A stretch of 64,000 nt of DNA, taken from Xylanimonas oleitrophica. Lineage in GTDB: Bacteria; Actinomycetota; Actinomycetes; Actinomycetales; Cellulomonadaceae. The DNA is taken from contig NZ_QKWH01000009.1 of assembly GCF_003244315.1 (NCBI RefSeq), positions 56,051 through 120,050 on the forward strand. The letters are read 5' to 3'. Positions 43,178 to 54,650 of the stretch are shown piece after piece. The position numbers and the translations under genes were made by a program. Positions within the stretch are counted from its first letter, which is position 1. Every line of letters starts with the position of its first letter. Under the pieces are notes generated by a model. That model saw nothing but the letters and a program-made list of their open reading frames with translations, made no database searches and was not told the origin of the DNA.

Positions 43178-44422
43178 TCACTCCGCGGCGTCGGCGACGC
43201 CCGTGATGACGCTCATCGACTTCTCGAGCTCGGCCTCGATCGACGCGATCAGGCGCTCCTCGACCGCGGGCACGCCGATCTCGTCGATCAGCTCGGCGAA
43301 GAAGCCGCGCACCACCAGACGGCGGGCGTCGACCTCGGGGATGCCGCGCGCCATCAGGTAGAAGAGCTGCTCGTCGTCGAACCGGCCGGTGGCCGAGGCG
43401 TGGCCGGCACCGTCGATCTCGCCGGTCTCGATCTCGAGGTTCGGCACGGAGTCCGCGCGCGCGCCGTCGGTCAGGACCAGGTTGCGGTTGAGCTCGTAGG
43501 TGTCGGTGCCCTCGGCGTGCGCCTGGATGAGCACGTCGCCCACCCACACCGCGTGCGCGCCGACGCCCTGCAGGGCGCCCTTGTAGGTGACGCGCGACTT
43601 GCAGCGCGGCTGCGCGTGGTCGACGAACAGGCGGTGCTCCTGGTGCTGGTCGGCGTCCGCGAAGTACAGGCCGACCATCTCCACCTCGGCGCCCTCGCCC
43701 GCGAACGTGGCGTCCGGGGTGATGCGGACGACGTCGCCACCGAAGGTGACCACGACATGCTTGAGGCGCCCGTCACGGGCGATCGTCGCGCGGTGCGAGG
43801 ACGCGTGCACGGCGCCGTCGGCCCAGTCCTGGACCGAGACGACCGTCAGGTGCGCCCCCTCCTCCACGACGATCTCGACCGTCTGGTCGAGCAGCGCGTC
43901 GCCCAGGTGGTCCACCACGACGACGGCCTGCGAGAAGCGCTCGGCGCGGATGAGCAGGTGGCTCGCGGTGGCATCCTTGGAGATGCCCTCGACGCGCACC
44001 GAGGTGACGTCGGAGGCCACGGCCTCGGCCGGGACCGTGACCACGGTGGCCTCCGTGAAGGCGTTCCAGGCGGTGACGGCGGTGCGGTCGCCCGGCTTGC
44101 CCGCCGTGCCGAGGCGCTCGTCGTCGCGGCCGACGATCTCCACGCGGACCTCGGGAGCGGGCACCACGGTGGTGCGCACGCCCGCGGCACCCAGCTCGGG
44201 GGCGAAGAGCGGCTGCAGGCGGTCCACCGGCGTGAAGCGCCACTCCTCCTCGCGGCCGGTGGGCACCGGGATGTCCGCGAGGTCGAAGGACGTCACGCGC
44301 TCGGCGCGCGAGCCCGCGGGGACGACCCCGTGGGAGTGGGCGCCGTCGGCCTTGGCCCGGCTGTGGTCGGTCGTCAAGGTGGGCACGGCGGCCCCTCCCT
44401 TGTTCTCGGTGGTGCTGGTCAT
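43178..44422 (-). CDS. sufD: SufD scaffold subunit
   Basis: 414 aa. Parallel beta-helix core and the C-terminal SufBD signature (GEIDGAGHASATGRFDDEQL, FYLMARGIPEVDARRLVVRG) are clear. The His used at the SufB-SufD interface is within GAGHASATG. About 30 disordered residues begin the protein. Its ATG is 2 bp after the sufB stop. Confidence 0.95.
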   Translation of the reverse strand: MTSTTENKGGAAVPTLTTDHSRAKADGAHSHGVVPAGSRAERVTSFDLADIPVPTGREEEWRFTPVDRLQPLFAPELGAAGVRTTVVPAPEVRVEIVGRDDERLGTAGKPGDRTAVTAWNAFTEATVVTVPAEAVASDVTSVRVEGISKDATASHLLIRAERFSQAVVVVDHLGDALLDQTVEIVVEEGAHLTVVSVQDWADGAVHASSHRATIARDGRLKHVVVTFGGDVVRITPDATFAGEGAEVEMVGLYFADADQHQEHRLFVDHAQPRCKSRVTYKGALQGVGAHAVWVGDVLIQAHAEGTDTYELNRNLVLTDGARADSVPNLEIETGEIDGAGHASATGRFDDEQLFYLMARGIPEVDARRLVVRGFFAELIDEIGVPAVEERLIASIEAELEKSMSVITGVADAAE

Positions 44423-44423
44423 G

Positions 44424-45851
44424 TCAGCCGACGGACCCTTCCATCTGCAGCTCGATGAGGCGGTTGAGCTCGAGCGCGTACTCCATGGGCAGCTCGCGCG
44501 CGATGGGCTCGACGAACCCGCGCACGATCATGGCCATGGCCTCGGTCTCCTCCATGCCTCGGGACATCAGGTAGAACAGCTGGTCCTCGCTCACGCGGGA
44601 CACGGTCGCCTCGTGGCCCATCGACACGTCGTCCTCGCGGACGTCCACGTACGGGTAGGTGTCGGAGCGCGAGATCTGGTCGACGAGCAGCGCGTCGCAC
44701 AGCACGGTCGAGGCCGAGTGCGAGGCGCCCTCGAGCACCTGCACGAGCCCGCGGTAGGAGGTGCGGCCGCCACCGCGGGCCACCGACTTGGAGACGATGG
44801 ACGACGACGTGCGGGGCGCTGCGTGCACCATCTTGGCGCCGGCGTCCTGGTGCTGGCCCTCGCCGGCGAAGGCGATGGACAGCGTCTCGCCCTTCGCGTG
44901 CTCGCCGAGCAGGTAGATCGCCGGGTACTTCATCGTCACCTTGGAGCCGATGTTGCCGTCGACCCACTCCATGGTGGCGCCCTCGGCGGCCGTGGCGCGC
45001 TTGGTCACCAGGTTGTACACGTTGTTCGACCAGTTCTGGATGGTCGTGTAGCGCACGCGGGCGTTCTTCTTCACGATGATCTCGACGACCGCGGAGTGCA
45101 GCGAGTCGCTCGAGTAGATCGGGGCGGTGCAGCCCTCGACGTAGTGCACGTACGAGCCCTCGTCGGCGATGATCAGCGTCCGCTCGAACTGGCCCATGTT
45201 CTCCGTGTTGATACGGAAGTAGGCCTGCAGCGGGATCTCGACGTGCACGCCCGGCGGCACGTAGACGAACGAGCCGCCCGACCACACGGCCGAGTTCAGG
45301 GCAGCGAACTTGTTGTCGCCCGCAGGGATGACCGTGCCGAAGTACTCCTGGAAGAGCTCCGGGTACTCGCGCAGGCCGGTGTCGGTGTCGACGAAGATGA
45401 CGCCCTGGGCCTCCAGGTCCTCGCGGATCTGGTGGTAGACGACCTCGGACTCGTACTGCGCGGCGACGCCGGCCACCAGGCGCTGCTTCTCCGCCTCGGG
45501 GATGCCGAGCTTGTCGTACGTCGCGCGGATGTCCTCGGGCAGGTCGTCCCAGCTCGTGGCCTGCTTCTCCGTGGAGCGCACGAAGTACTTGATGCGGTCG
45601 AAGTCGATGCCCGAGAGGTCCGCACCCCAGGAGGGCATGGGCTTCTTGTCGAACAGGCGCAGCGCCTTGAGGCGCTGGTTCAGCATCCACTCCGGCTCGT
45701 TCTTGAGCGCGGAGATGTTGCGGACGACGTCCTCGTTGAGGCCGCGCTGCGCGGTGGCGCCCGCGTCGTCCTTGTCGTGCCAGCCGTACTCGTACGCGCC
45801 GATCGAGGCGATGATCTCCTCGTCGGTGCGCTGCTCCGTGGGTGCAGTCAT
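44424..45851 (-). CDS. sufB: SufB scaffold subunit
   Basis: 475 aa, close to the normal length. The SufBD core ends with [20 protein letters not shown] and [20 protein letters not shown]. The cluster-ligand/sulfur-accepting region ([19 protein letters not shown]) is present. ATG 45851 overlaps the sufR stop (ATGA), so regulator and scaffold are coupled. The N-terminus [20 protein letters not shown] is typical of actinobacterial SufB. Confidence 0.97.
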   Translation of the reverse strand: MTAPTEQRTDEEIIASIGAYEYGWHDKDDAGATAQRGLNEDVVRNISALKNEPEWMLNQRLKALRLFDKKPMPSWGADLSGIDFDRIKYFVRSTEKQATSWDDLPEDIRATYDKLGIPEAEKQRLVAGVAAQYESEVVYHQIREDLEAQGVIFVDTDTGLREYPELFQEYFGTVIPAGDNKFAALNSAVWSGGSFVYVPPGVHVEIPLQAYFRINTENMGQFERTLIIADEGSYVHYVEGCTAPIYSSDSLHSAVVEIIVKKNARVRYTTIQNWSNNVYNLVTKRATAAEGATMEWVDGNIGSKVTMKYPAIYLLGEHAKGETLSIAFAGEGQHQDAGAKMVHAAPRTSSSIVSKSVARGGGRTSYRGLVQVLEGASHSASTVLCDALLVDQISRSDTYPYVDVREDDVSMGHEATVSRVSEDQLFYLMSRGMEETEAMAMIVRGFVEPIARELPMEYALELNRLIELQMEGSVG

Positions 45852-46555
45852 CGTGTTCCTTCCTCAGGGGCGCGCAGGGGCAGGTTCGTCACGCAGGCGT
45901 GCGCGCCGCCGGCGATCGTGGCCAGACGTTGGACGTGGGTGCCGAGCAGCTCGGAGAACGCGCGGGTCTCCGCCTCGCAGAGCTCCCCGAACTCCTCGGC
46001 GACGTGCTGCACCGGGCAGTGACCCTGGCACAGCTGGGCGGTGGGGACGAGCGTGGTGGCCGGGCCGGGCCGCACGGAGGCGGCGTACCCGTCGGCAGCC
46101 AGGAGGGCCGCCAGCTGCTCGGCCCGGTCGGCCGGGTCGACGGCGGTCAGGCGGGGCAGGTAGCGCTGCACGACGTCGTCGTACCGCTCGGCGGCGAAGG
46201 CCGCCACGGCCGCCGATCCGCCGGCGGCCCGCAGGTGGCGCAGCGCCTGGACGGCGATCTCCGAGTAGCCGCCGAGGAGCTCGGACTGCCCACCGGACGT
46301 GACCACGTAGCTGCGAGCGGGCCGGCCGCGCCTGGCGCGGCCGGGGGTGCGCGAGGCGTGGACGGCGATCTTGCCCTCCTCCTCGAGCAGAGCCAGGTGC
46401 CGGCGCACGCCCGCCGACGTCAGGCCGAGCTGGCTGGCCAGGTCGGCGGCCGTGACGGGGCCGCTCGAGGCGACCAGCTCGAGCACCCGGCGGCGGGTGG
46501 TCGACTCGCTCGCGTCCACGGGCACGGGGGTCGTGCCGGGCGTGGTGGTCGTCAC
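45848..46555 (-). CDS. sufR: SufR, iron-sulfur-sensing repressor of the suf operon
   Basis: 235 aa, GTG at 46555 behind GGAGGAGC. The N-terminal winged helix ([39 protein letters not shown]) belongs to the DeoR/ArsR-like type. C-terminal cysteines in [16 protein letters not shown] and HACVTN can ligate a [4Fe-4S] cluster. Cluster-bound SufR represses suf in cyanobacteria and mycobacteria. It is the first gene of sufR-B-D-Rieske-C-S-U-T. An inverted repeat over the promoter upstream is the likely site. Confidence 0.94.
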   Translation of the reverse strand: MTTTTPGTTPVPVDASESTTRRRVLELVASSGPVTAADLASQLGLTSAGVRRHLALLEEEGKIAVHASRTPGRARRGRPARSYVVTSGGQSELLGGYSEIAVQALRHLRAAGGSAAVAAFAAERYDDVVQRYLPRLTAVDPADRAEQLAALLAADGYAASVRPGPATTLVPTAQLCQGHCPVQHVAEEFGELCEAETRAFSELLGTHVQRLATIAGGAHACVTNLPLRAPEEGTR

Positions 46556-46712
46556 GGTGTGCTCCTCCCGTCCTCGTGGTCCTGGTGGTCGTGCGGCTGC
46601 GTGCGGGCCGGACGCCGACGGCGCCGCGACCCTCGTGGTTGCCTCGTGCTGACGGTGCGGCGCGTGCGTCCGCGGGCAGCACGGACCCTCGCCGTCGTCG
46701 TCGATATACAGA

Positions 46713-46742
46713 ACATCCTTGTTGCGTAATCCAGGATGTCAA
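46713..46742 (-). promoter_or_regulatory. suf promoter with candidate SufR operator
   Basis: Minus strand: -35 TTGACA (46737-46742), 16-bp spacer, -10 AAGGAT (46715-46720). An inverted repeat ACATCCT-N13-AGGATGT (46713-46719, 46733-46739) covers both elements. It also reaches the -35 zone of the divergent ABC promoter. Confidence 0.6.
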
Positions 46743-46761
46743 GCAAGGTCTACCTCACTCG

Positions 46762-46767
46762 TAGACT
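46762..46767 (+). promoter_or_regulatory. -10 box of a leaderless promoter (TAGACT)
   Basis: TAGACT with a 6-bp gap to the GTG at 46774; no Shine-Dalgarno. Confidence 0.65.
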
Positions 46768-46773
46768 CTTCCG

Positions 46774-47741
<968 letters not shown>

Positions 47742-47745
<4 letters not shown>

Positions 47746-48524
47746 CGAGCACCCCAGCACCCACCACGCCCCACCCGAGCGGAGCCGCCCCCGCCTGGCG
47801 TCGTGTCGCCGCGCAGGCCGCCTTCGAGACTCGGATGATCCTGCGCAACGGCGAGCAGCTCCTGGTCACCGTGGCCCTGCCGGTGATCCTCCTGGTCGGG
47901 CTCGTCCAGACCCACGTCGTGTCCCTCGACACCGAGGGCGCCACCCGCGTCGACTTCGTCACCCCGGGCGTCCTGGCCCTCGCCGTCATGTCGACGGCGT
48001 TCACCTCCCAGGCCATCGCCACCGCGTTCGACCGGCGCAACGGCGTGCTGCGCCTGTTGGCCACCACGCCGCTCGGCCGAGGCGGGCTGCTCGCCGGCAA
48101 GGTGCTCGGGGTGCTCGCTGTCGAGGTCGTGCAGATCGTGGTCATCGCCGGCGTCGCCCTGGCGATGGGGTGGCGCCCCGACGTCGCCGGCGTGCCGGCC
48201 GCGCTCGGCGCCGCGCTGCTCGGCACCGCCGCCTTCACGTCGCTGGCCCTGCTGCTCGCCGGGGTGCTGCGCGCCGAGGGGGTGCTCGCCGTCGCCAACC
48301 TGGTGCTCGTGCTGCTCGTGGTCGGCGGCGGGATCCTCGTGCCCGCCGGCCGGCTCGCCGGCCCCCTGGCCCACCTGGCCGTGCTCCTGCCGTCCGGCGC
48401 GCTCGGCGAGGCCATGCGGGGGGCGCTCCTGGGCCACGGGGTCCCCGCCTTCTCCGTCGTCGTGCTGCTCGGCTGGACGGCCGCGTTCGGCTGGGGCGCC
48501 GCACGCCTCTTCCGCTGGCACTGA
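47742..48524 (+). CDS. ABC-2 type permease
   Basis: 260 aa, GTG overlapping the ATPase stop. Six membrane helices (starting about 42, 75, 115, 148, 180, 232) form an ABC-2 permease. FETRMILRNGEQLLVTVALP and RRNGVLRLLATTPLGRGGLL are the cytosolic coupling segments. It forms a two-gene exporter with the preceding ATPase; the substrate is unknown. Confidence 0.9.
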
Positions 48525-48573
48525 ACCGACCAACGTCACACGCCTCACGGCCGGGCCTGGCGCCGTCGGGCAC

Positions 48574-48579
48574 TACCGT
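48574..48579 (+). promoter_or_regulatory. -10 box of the leaderless ctaA promoter (TACCGT)
   Basis: TACCGT with a 7-bp gap to the GTG at 48587. ctaA can thus be expressed apart from the exporter genes. Confidence 0.65.
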
Positions 48580-48586
48580 GGGTGAC

Positions 48587-49519
48587 GTGACCGCCACCAC
48601 CGTCCCCGCGCGTGAGCGCGCCGACCGCCTGGCCCCCCTGCGCCGATTCACCCGGCCGGTGCTGATCGCCAACGTCATCGCCCAGATCGGCATCATCGTC
48701 ACCGGCGGCGCCGTGCGTCTGACGGGCTCGGGGCTCGGCTGCTCCACCTGGCCCGCCTGCGAGCCGGGCCGGTTCACCCCGGCGTTCCACGAGGCGTCCT
48801 CGATCCACCCGTACATCGAGTTCGGCAACCGGACCCTCACCGGCGTGCTGACGGTCATCGGCGTCGCCGTGCTCCTGCTGGTCTGGACGGACCGCACCCG
48901 GTCGGTCGCCTACCGCCGTCTGGGGCTCGTGCCCCTGCTCGGCGTGCTCGCCCAAGCCGTCATCGGTGGTGTCGTGGTGCTGCTGCACCTGCACCCCGGC
49001 TGGGTGTCCCTGCACTTCGGGGTGTCCGCCGGCCTCGTGTGGATGTCGTCCTACCTCCTGCACCGCCACGGCGAGGGCGACGGCGGTCCCGCGCCCGTGG
49101 GCTCGCGCGCCGTCAGCCTCACCGGCACCGTGCTGGCGCTCCTCCTGGTCCCCGTCATCACGCTCGGCGTGCTCGTCACCGGGTCCGGGCCCCACTCAGG
49201 CGACACCGAGGTGGGCTACCGCTTCGCCCTCGACCCGCTGGCGATCACACGCGCGCACGCCGCCTCGGTGTGGCTCTTCACCATCGCGCTCGTCGTGCTG
49301 CTGGTGCTGCTGCACCGTGCCCGGGCCGGCACGACGACGGCCGCCGCCCGGCGCGGCGCCTGGCTGCTCCTGGTCACCACGCTGGCCCAGGGCGTGATCG
49401 GCTACACGCAGCACTTCCTCGGCCTCCCCGCGTTGCTGGTGGGCATCCACATGCTCGGTGCCGGCCTGCTCGTCTGGGCCACCGCCAACGCCGTCCTGCG
49501 GCTGCGCACCCGCACCTGA
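48587..49519 (+). CDS. ctaA: Heme A synthase
   Basis: 310 aa with eight membrane helices in two four-helix halves. The family's outer-face cysteine pair is visible in GCSTWPACEPG. Heme-binding histidines lie in HPYIEFGNRTLTG, WVSLHFGVS, ITRAHAASVWLF and LLVGIHMLGAGL. CtaA oxidises the C8 methyl of heme O to make heme A for cytochrome aa3 oxidase. SURF1 at 30627 belongs to the same assembly route. The start is set by a leaderless -10 box. Confidence 0.95.
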   Translation: MTATTVPARERADRLAPLRRFTRPVLIANVIAQIGIIVTGGAVRLTGSGLGCSTWPACEPGRFTPAFHEASSIHPYIEFGNRTLTGVLTVIGVAVLLLVWTDRTRSVAYRRLGLVPLLGVLAQAVIGGVVVLLHLHPGWVSLHFGVSAGLVWMSSYLLHRHGEGDGGPAPVGSRAVSLTGTVLALLLVPVITLGVLVTGSGPHSGDTEVGYRFALDPLAITRAHAASVWLFTIALVVLLVLLHRARAGTTTAAARRGAWLLLVTTLAQGVIGYTQHFLGLPALLVGIHMLGAGLLVWATANAVLRLRTRT

Positions 49520-49520
49520 C

Positions 49521-49566
49521 CGCGCCGCCCGGAGCCCGCCAGGGGATCGCCGGGACGCGCGGCGCG
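49521..49566. terminator. Hairpin between convergent ctaA and the NUDIX gene
   Basis: CGCGCCGC (49521-49528) pairs with GCGGCGCG (49559-49566) around a 30-nt loop, directly after the ctaA stop. Confidence 0.45.
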
Positions 49567-49577
49567 AGGAGGGAAGG

Positions 49578-50243
49578 TCAGGACGGCAGGGTGCCGCGAC
49601 GGTACGGCCACGGGGCGTCCACGGGGCGCAACGAGGCCCAGCCGCCGGCGCGGCTCGCGTGCGCGGCGAGCACCCCCACCACCGTCGACGGGTTGTGCAA
49701 CGAACCGTCCAGCACGGCGGCCACCGCGTCGTCCAGCGGCACCCAGCGCACCTGCATGGCAGCCTCCTCGTCCGTCCGCACGTGACGTTCCCCCACGGGC
49801 ACCGGAGAGAGCTCCCGGGCGAGATAGACGCGCAGCGCCTCGTTGCTGCCGCCTGGAGAGGTCAGGAAGTCGGCCAGCACGTCCCACCGCTGCGCGACGA
49901 GGTCGGCCTCCTCGGCCAGCTCGCGCGCCGCGCCCACGTGGGCAGGCTCGCCCTCGACGTCGAGCAGGCCAGCGGGCACCTCCCACAGCACCGACCGCAC
50001 CGGATGGCGGTACTGGTCCACCAGCGCGACACGGTCCTCGGCGTCGAGCGCCACGACCGCCACAGCGCCCGGGTGGTCGACGTACTCGCGCGTCACCGTC
50101 CCGGCCTGGTCGCCCTCGCCGGCCTCACCACCGCCGCCCAGGTCCACCGAGTCGCGCACCACGTCGAAGATGCGCCCGGAGAACACGTCGTCGCGCCGCA
50201 CCACCGGGCGCGGCGCGACGACGTCCTCGAGGCGCTCGGTCAC
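49578..50243 (-). CDS. NUDIX hydrolase, ADP-ribose pyrophosphatase type
   Basis: 221 aa, GTG overlapping the pyrG stop. The NUDIX box is GLLDVEGE followed by seven residues and RELAEEADL, with one more residue than the textbook spacing, as usual in the actinobacterial ADP-ribose pyrophosphatase group. [14 protein letters not shown] before it and [17 protein letters not shown] after it are subfamily marks. It probably splits ADP-ribose into AMP and ribose-5-phosphate. The pyrG-NUDIX pair matches Rv1699-Rv1700 in mycobacteria. Confidence 0.93.
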   Translation of the reverse strand: MTERLEDVVAPRPVVRRDDVFSGRIFDVVRDSVDLGGGGEAGEGDQAGTVTREYVDHPGAVAVVALDAEDRVALVDQYRHPVRSVLWEVPAGLLDVEGEPAHVGAARELAEEADLVAQRWDVLADFLTSPGGSNEALRVYLARELSPVPVGERHVRTDEEAAMQVRWVPLDDAVAAVLDGSLHNPSTVVGVLAAHASRAGGWASLRPVDAPWPYRRGTLPS

Positions 50244-51922
50244 GCGCTCTGCCGCTCCAGCGCCGCCGCGACCAGACCGCTGAACAGCGGGTGCGAGCGC
50301 GTCGGGCGCGACTTGAACTCCGGGTGCGCCTGCGTCGAGACGTAGTACGGGTGCGTCTCGGCGGGCAGCTCCACGAACTCGACGAGCTTCGCGTCCGGCG
50401 ACGTGCCCGAGATGCGCAGCCCCGCCTCCTCCAGCTCCTGGCGGTAGGTGTTGTTCACCTCGTAGCGGTGCCGGTGACGCTCCGTCACACGCTCGGTGCC
50501 GTACGTCTTGGCGACCACCGAGCCGGGCGCAAGCGCGGCCTCGTACGCCCCCAGGCGCATCGTGCCGCCCAGGTCGCCCTGGCCGTCGACGATGGCGAGC
50601 TGCTCGGCCATCGTGGCGATCACCGGGTGCTCGGAGGCCGGGTCGAACTCCGTGGACGACGCGTCGGTGTAGCCGAGCACGTTGCGGGCGTACTCGATCA
50701 CCATCGACTGCAGGCCCAGGCAGATGCCGAGCGTCGGCACCAGGTTCTCGCGGGCCCAGCGCAGCGCACCGACCTTGCCGTCGATGCCGCGGACCCCGAA
50801 GCCGCCGGGCACGAGGATCGCGTCCGCACCCTCGAGCGAGGCCTGCGCACCCTCGGGCGTCTGGCAGTCGTCCGCCGCGACCCAGCGGATGGAGACCTTC
50901 GCGTCGTTCGCGAACCCGCCGGCACGCAGCGCCTCCGTGACCGACAGGTACGCGTCGGGCAGGTCGATGTACTTGCCCACCAGGGCGACCTCGACGTTGT
51001 GCTCCGGCTCGTGCACCCGCTGCAGCAGCGTGCTCCAGCCGTCCCAGTCGACGTCGTGGAACGGCAGGTCCAGACGGCGCACGACGTAGGCGTCCAGGCC
51101 CTCGGCGTGCAGCACGCGCGGGATGTCGTAGATGCTCGGCGCGTCGGCCGCGTTGACGACGGCCTCGTTGTCGACGTCGCACATCAGCGCGATCTTGCGC
51201 TTGATCGAGTCCGGGACCACGCGGTCCGAGCGGAGCACGATCGCGTCAGGCTGGATGCCGATGCTGCGCAGCGCGGCCACGGAGTGCTGCGTCGGCTTGG
51301 TCTTGAGCTCGCCCGACGGGCCGATGTAGGGCACCAGCGACACGTGCAGGAAGAAGCAGTCGTCACGGCCGAGCTCGTGGCGCACCTGCCGGGCGGCCTC
51401 GAGGAACGGCTGCGACTCGATGTCGCCCACCGTGCCGCCGATCTCGGTGATGATCACGTCGACGTCGGTGCCGGCCTGGGCGCGCATGCGCGCCTTGATC
51501 TCGTCGGTGATGTGCGGGATCACCTGCACCGTGTCTCCCAGGTACTCGCCGCGGCGCTCCTTGGCGATCACGCGGGAGTACACCTGGCCGGTGGTGACGT
51601 TCGACGACGCAGGCAGCTCGACGTCGAGGAAGCGCTCGTAGTGGCCGATGTCGAGGTCGGTCTCGGCGCCGTCCTCGGTCACGAAGACCTCACCGTGCTG
51701 GAACGGGTTCATGGTGCCCGGGTCCACGTTGAGGTACGGGTCGAGCTTCTGCATGGTGACGCGCAGGCCGCGAGAACGCAGCAGGCGACCGAGGGAGGAG
51801 GCAGTCAGACCCTTGCCGAGAGACGAGGCCACACCGCCCGTCACGAAGATGTGGCGCGTCGTGTGCGAGGCACCCGAGCGGCCGGAGGAGCGGGTCTGGA
51901 GTCGGTTCAGGTGATCTGCCAC
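50240..51922 (-). CDS. pyrG: CTP synthase
   Basis: 560 aa. The synthetase domain (1-280) has [20 protein letters not shown] and the UTP/Mg region [20 protein letters not shown]. The class-I glutaminase domain has the catalytic Cys in LGICLGLQS and the His-Glu in [11 protein letters not shown]. It converts UTP and glutamine to CTP. The GTG at 51922 follows GGATGGAG. That sequence also holds a TAGGAT box 8 bp from the start, so a very short leader is possible. Confidence 0.97.
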   Translation of the reverse strand: MADHLNRLQTRSSGRSGASHTTRHIFVTGGVASSLGKGLTASSLGRLLRSRGLRVTMQKLDPYLNVDPGTMNPFQHGEVFVTEDGAETDLDIGHYERFLDVELPASSNVTTGQVYSRVIAKERRGEYLGDTVQVIPHITDEIKARMRAQAGTDVDVIITEIGGTVGDIESQPFLEAARQVRHELGRDDCFFLHVSLVPYIGPSGELKTKPTQHSVAALRSIGIQPDAIVLRSDRVVPDSIKRKIALMCDVDNEAVVNAADAPSIYDIPRVLHAEGLDAYVVRRLDLPFHDVDWDGWSTLLQRVHEPEHNVEVALVGKYIDLPDAYLSVTEALRAGGFANDAKVSIRWVAADDCQTPEGAQASLEGADAILVPGGFGVRGIDGKVGALRWARENLVPTLGICLGLQSMVIEYARNVLGYTDASSTEFDPASEHPVIATMAEQLAIVDGQGDLGGTMRLGAYEAALAPGSVVAKTYGTERVTERHRHRYEVNNTYRQELEEAGLRISGTSPDAKLVEFVELPAETHPYYVSTQAHPEFKSRPTRSHPLFSGLVAAALERQSA

Positions 51923-51930
51923 GGAACTCC

Positions 51931-51936
51931 ATCCTA
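51931..51936 (-). promoter_or_regulatory. Candidate -10 box next to the pyrG start (TAGGAT)
   Basis: TAGGAT is 8 bp before the GTG at 51922, one more than the leaderless pattern, and overlaps a Shine-Dalgarno-like GGATGGAG. Either function is possible. Confidence 0.4.
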
Positions 51937-52092
51937 TCCGACGGCTCCCGTCCCACGCCCCGCGACGCGTGTGCGACGCGGCACGTACCGCACGGTGGCC
52001 GCCCGGTGGCGGCGGACATGTTCGTGGCCAGTGTGGCCGCCAGGACGTCGCTCCGCGAACGGGCACGCCGGCGGGTGTCGCGCGTCGCCCGC

Positions 52093-53808
52093 TCAGCGCC
52101 GGGCGCGCGCCCTCAGCGCACGCACCGCCGCGGTCAGCCGGCCACGCAGGACGGGATCCACCAGCGCCACCAGGCACACCACGGCGGCCGCCAGCACCCC
52201 GGCCAGAGCACCGAGCGCCACGCTCCCGAAGAGCTCCCCGGGGTCGAAGTCGCGCGCGCCACCGGCCCCCGGGTGCGTGGCGACAGCCGGGGCCAGCAGC
52301 ACGCGCGCGAGCACCGCACCGGCGGCGGCACCCGCCGCGACCACGGCCAGCGTCAGGGGCACGCCGCGCAGCGCTGCGGCCCCGACTCGGCGTCGGACGG
52401 CGACCAGGAGCCCCGCCCCGGCAACCGCCATGCCCACCGTGGTGGACGCGCCGAGCAGCGTCAGCACGAGCGCCCACGACGGGTCGTCGCCACCCGCGAG
52501 CACGGGCGCCACGGCCGGCACGCTCGCAGCGCCCGCGGCGACGACGAGCCAGCCTGCCGCCGTCGCGACGACGGCGGGCCGGCCGGCGTCGACCACGTAC
52601 AGCGCCCGGGACAGGTGCAGGATCAGCGCATAGCCCACGAGCCCCGGCGCCATCCACGTCAGCCCTGCGGCCATGCCCGCAGCACCACCGCCGCGCGCGA
52701 CCAGGTCGAAGACGAGCTGCACGAACGGCGCAGCCGCCAGGAGGGCCGCCACACCGGCGCCCACCGCCAGCAGGAGGGACCGCGAGGTGCGCGACACCAG
52801 GGCCCCGAGCTCCTCCCGGCGACCCGCCGCCGCATGCTCGGCGAAGTGTGGGAACGCGCTCGTCGCGATCGGGAAGGCGAGCACCGCGTACGGCAGCAGG
52901 TACACCTGCTGCACGTAGAGGTACACGGTGAAGGCACCTGGACCGCCTGCCGCGTTGGCCGCCTTCATGACGACGAGGGCCGACAGCTGCTGCGCGACCA
53001 GGGCGCCCACGCCGGCGAAGGCCAGGGCCGCCGCGCGCCTCCCCTCACCCGCCGGGAACCGCAGCGTGGGCCGCAGCCGGAGCCCCGTACGACGCACCGG
53101 CACCAGCAAGGGCAGCGCGAGGAAGCCGACCCCCAGGGTGGTACCCCAGGCGAGCCACTCGAGCGCCCGCGGGGGCAGCGCTGCCACCTGCTGCTGCTGG
53201 CCCTGCGCCAGCACCCCGAACACGGCGTAGACGCCGATGACCACCACGCTCGAGACGAGCGGCGCGAACGCCTGCCAGAAGAACCGCTTGTGCGCCTGGA
53301 GGATGCCCCCGAGCACCACGGCCACCCCGTACACCGGGATCTGCACCGCGAAGACCCGCAGGAAGAACGTGGCCGCGTCGTCCAGGACCGGGTCGCCCAG
53401 CCCCAGCGACGACACGATCGGTCGTGCCAGCGCCGCCGTCAGCACACCCAGCGGCAGGAGCACCACGAGCGCCCAGGACAGGAGGGCCGAGGCCGACCGA
53501 GAGGCCGCCGCGCGCGCCTCGTGCGCGTCGGCACCAGAACCTGCCGCTCGGCTCAACGGACCAGCCAGCAGCGGCACGACGGCCCCGGCGAGCGCTCCCC
53601 CGGCAGCGACCTCGAACAGCACGTTGGGCAGGAGGTTGGCGGAGTTGAACGGCGCGTCGACGCCCCCCGTGCCCAAGAACTGCGCCTGAGCGAGCCAACG
53701 TCCGAACCCGACGAGGCGGGAGGCGAGCGTGACCGCCGTGATGAGGAGGGCCGCGCCGGCCAGCGTCTGCCACCGGCTCGGGCGCGACCGCACCGGCTCC
53801 GACGTCAC
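52093..53808 (-). CDS. murJ: MurJ/MviN lipid II flippase
   Basis: 571 aa from the GTG at 53808, whose GTGA overlaps the stop of the MraY-like gene; a GTG at 53841 would add 11 residues. About fourteen membrane helices. The first blocks are MviN-typical: [40 protein letters not shown] and [14 protein letters not shown]. MurJ flips lipid II across the membrane for peptidoglycan synthesis. Coupling to a MraY-like protein, steB and steA points to a cell-wall/cell-separation operon. Confidence 0.92.
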   Translation of the reverse strand: MTSEPVRSRPSRWQTLAGAALLITAVTLASRLVGFGRWLAQAQFLGTGGVDAPFNSANLLPNVLFEVAAGGALAGAVVPLLAGPLSRAAGSGADAHEARAAASRSASALLSWALVVLLPLGVLTAALARPIVSSLGLGDPVLDDAATFFLRVFAVQIPVYGVAVVLGGILQAHKRFFWQAFAPLVSSVVVIGVYAVFGVLAQGQQQQVAALPPRALEWLAWGTTLGVGFLALPLLVPVRRTGLRLRPTLRFPAGEGRRAAALAFAGVGALVAQQLSALVVMKAANAAGGPGAFTVYLYVQQVYLLPYAVLAFPIATSAFPHFAEHAAAGRREELGALVSRTSRSLLLAVGAGVAALLAAAPFVQLVFDLVARGGGAAGMAAGLTWMAPGLVGYALILHLSRALYVVDAGRPAVVATAAGWLVVAAGAASVPAVAPVLAGGDDPSWALVLTLLGASTTVGMAVAGAGLLVAVRRRVGAAALRGVPLTLAVVAAGAAAGAVLARVLLAPAVATHPGAGGARDFDPGELFGSVALGALAGVLAAAVVCLVALVDPVLRGRLTAAVRALRARARR

Positions 53809-54650
53809 CTGCGGCCCAGGGCGTCGATCGTCCGCAGCCACGGCGTGCGGTCGATGACCGCCGAGAAGCTGACCTTCTCGCTCGCCAGCGTCAGCCCGAC
53901 GACGCCAGCGAGCGCCGCCACGCGCAGCGGGCGCGGCAGCCCCAGCGCCAGCCGGGTGCCCACCAGGGCTCCGAGCGCGTTCGCGCCACCGTCACCGAGC
54001 ATGTCGCGCTCACCGAGGTCGCCACTCCACGCCGCCGCTCCGGCACCGAGCACCGCACCGGTGCCCGCCGCCGCGCCCGGCCCGCCCGCAGGCAGCGACA
54101 CGAGCAGGGCAGACGCCTTGAGCGCACGCCCCGGCCGCAGGTCGAGGAGGTTGACGAGGTTCGCCGTCCCCGCGATCAGCGCCCCGTTGACCGCGACGTC
54201 AGCCACCCACCGCCCAGCGCCCGCAGTGCGACGGGTCCCCACCGCGGCGGCCGCCAGCGACGTCGCGCCGATGCCCAGCACCTTGAGCCCACCGGTCGTC
54301 AGCCGCCCCTCGGCAAGAGCGCCGAGGTGCCCGCGCAGCCCCTTGGTCCGCGTCGAGGTGTCCTCCGCCAGGTCGTCGACCAGGCCCAGCGCACCCGCGC
54401 CGGCGGTGGCGACCACCGCGGCAGCACGACCTCGCCCCGAGCCCCCGGCGACGGCGCCAGCCACCAGCCCGGCGGCGACCGCAGGCCCCTCGAGGAGACT
54501 GACGGGTTCACCACGGTGGTTGGTCCGCGTCCAGGGTGCCGCCCCCTCGCGCACCCCACCGACCAGGGCACCGCTGCCGAGGCCCGCTCGGACGGCCGCG
54601 GTCACGCCCGCCCCCACCACGCCGGAGGCGAGCAGCCTGCCGAGGCTCAT
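53805..54650 (-). CDS. Short MraY/WecA-like (PNPT) membrane protein
   Basis: 281 aa, ATG sharing one base with the steB stop. Polyprenyl-phosphate sugar-phosphate transferase motifs appear in order: WTRTNHRGEPVSLLEGPAV (40-58), the Asp pair in GLVDDL (89-94), KGLRGHLGAL (103-112), NLVNLLDLRPGRALK (164-178) and MLGDGGANALG (217-227). About eight hydrophobic segments are predicted, fewer than the ten of MraY, and total length is 40-80 residues below MraY or WecA. The catalytic Asp residues are retained, so it may be active on an unknown nucleotide sugar. It sits between steB and murJ, coupled on both sides. Confidence 0.8.
   Translation of the reverse strand: MSLGRLLASGVVGAGVTAAVRAGLGSGALVGGVREGAAPWTRTNHRGEPVSLLEGPAVAAGLVAGAVAGGSGRGRAAAVVATAGAGALGLVDDLAEDTSTRTKGLRGHLGALAEGRLTTGGLKVLGIGATSLAAAAVGTRRTAGAGRWVADVAVNGALIAGTANLVNLLDLRPGRALKASALLVSLPAGGPGAAAGTGAVLGAGAAAWSGDLGERDMLGDGGANALGALVGTRLALGLPRPLRVAALAGVVGLTLASEKVSFSAVIDRTPWLRTIDALGRR

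Noticed and set aside
46556..46712. Possible riboswitch or small RNA in the sufR leader
   Set aside because: No conserved fold or known motif could be recognised in the roughly 150-nt leader.
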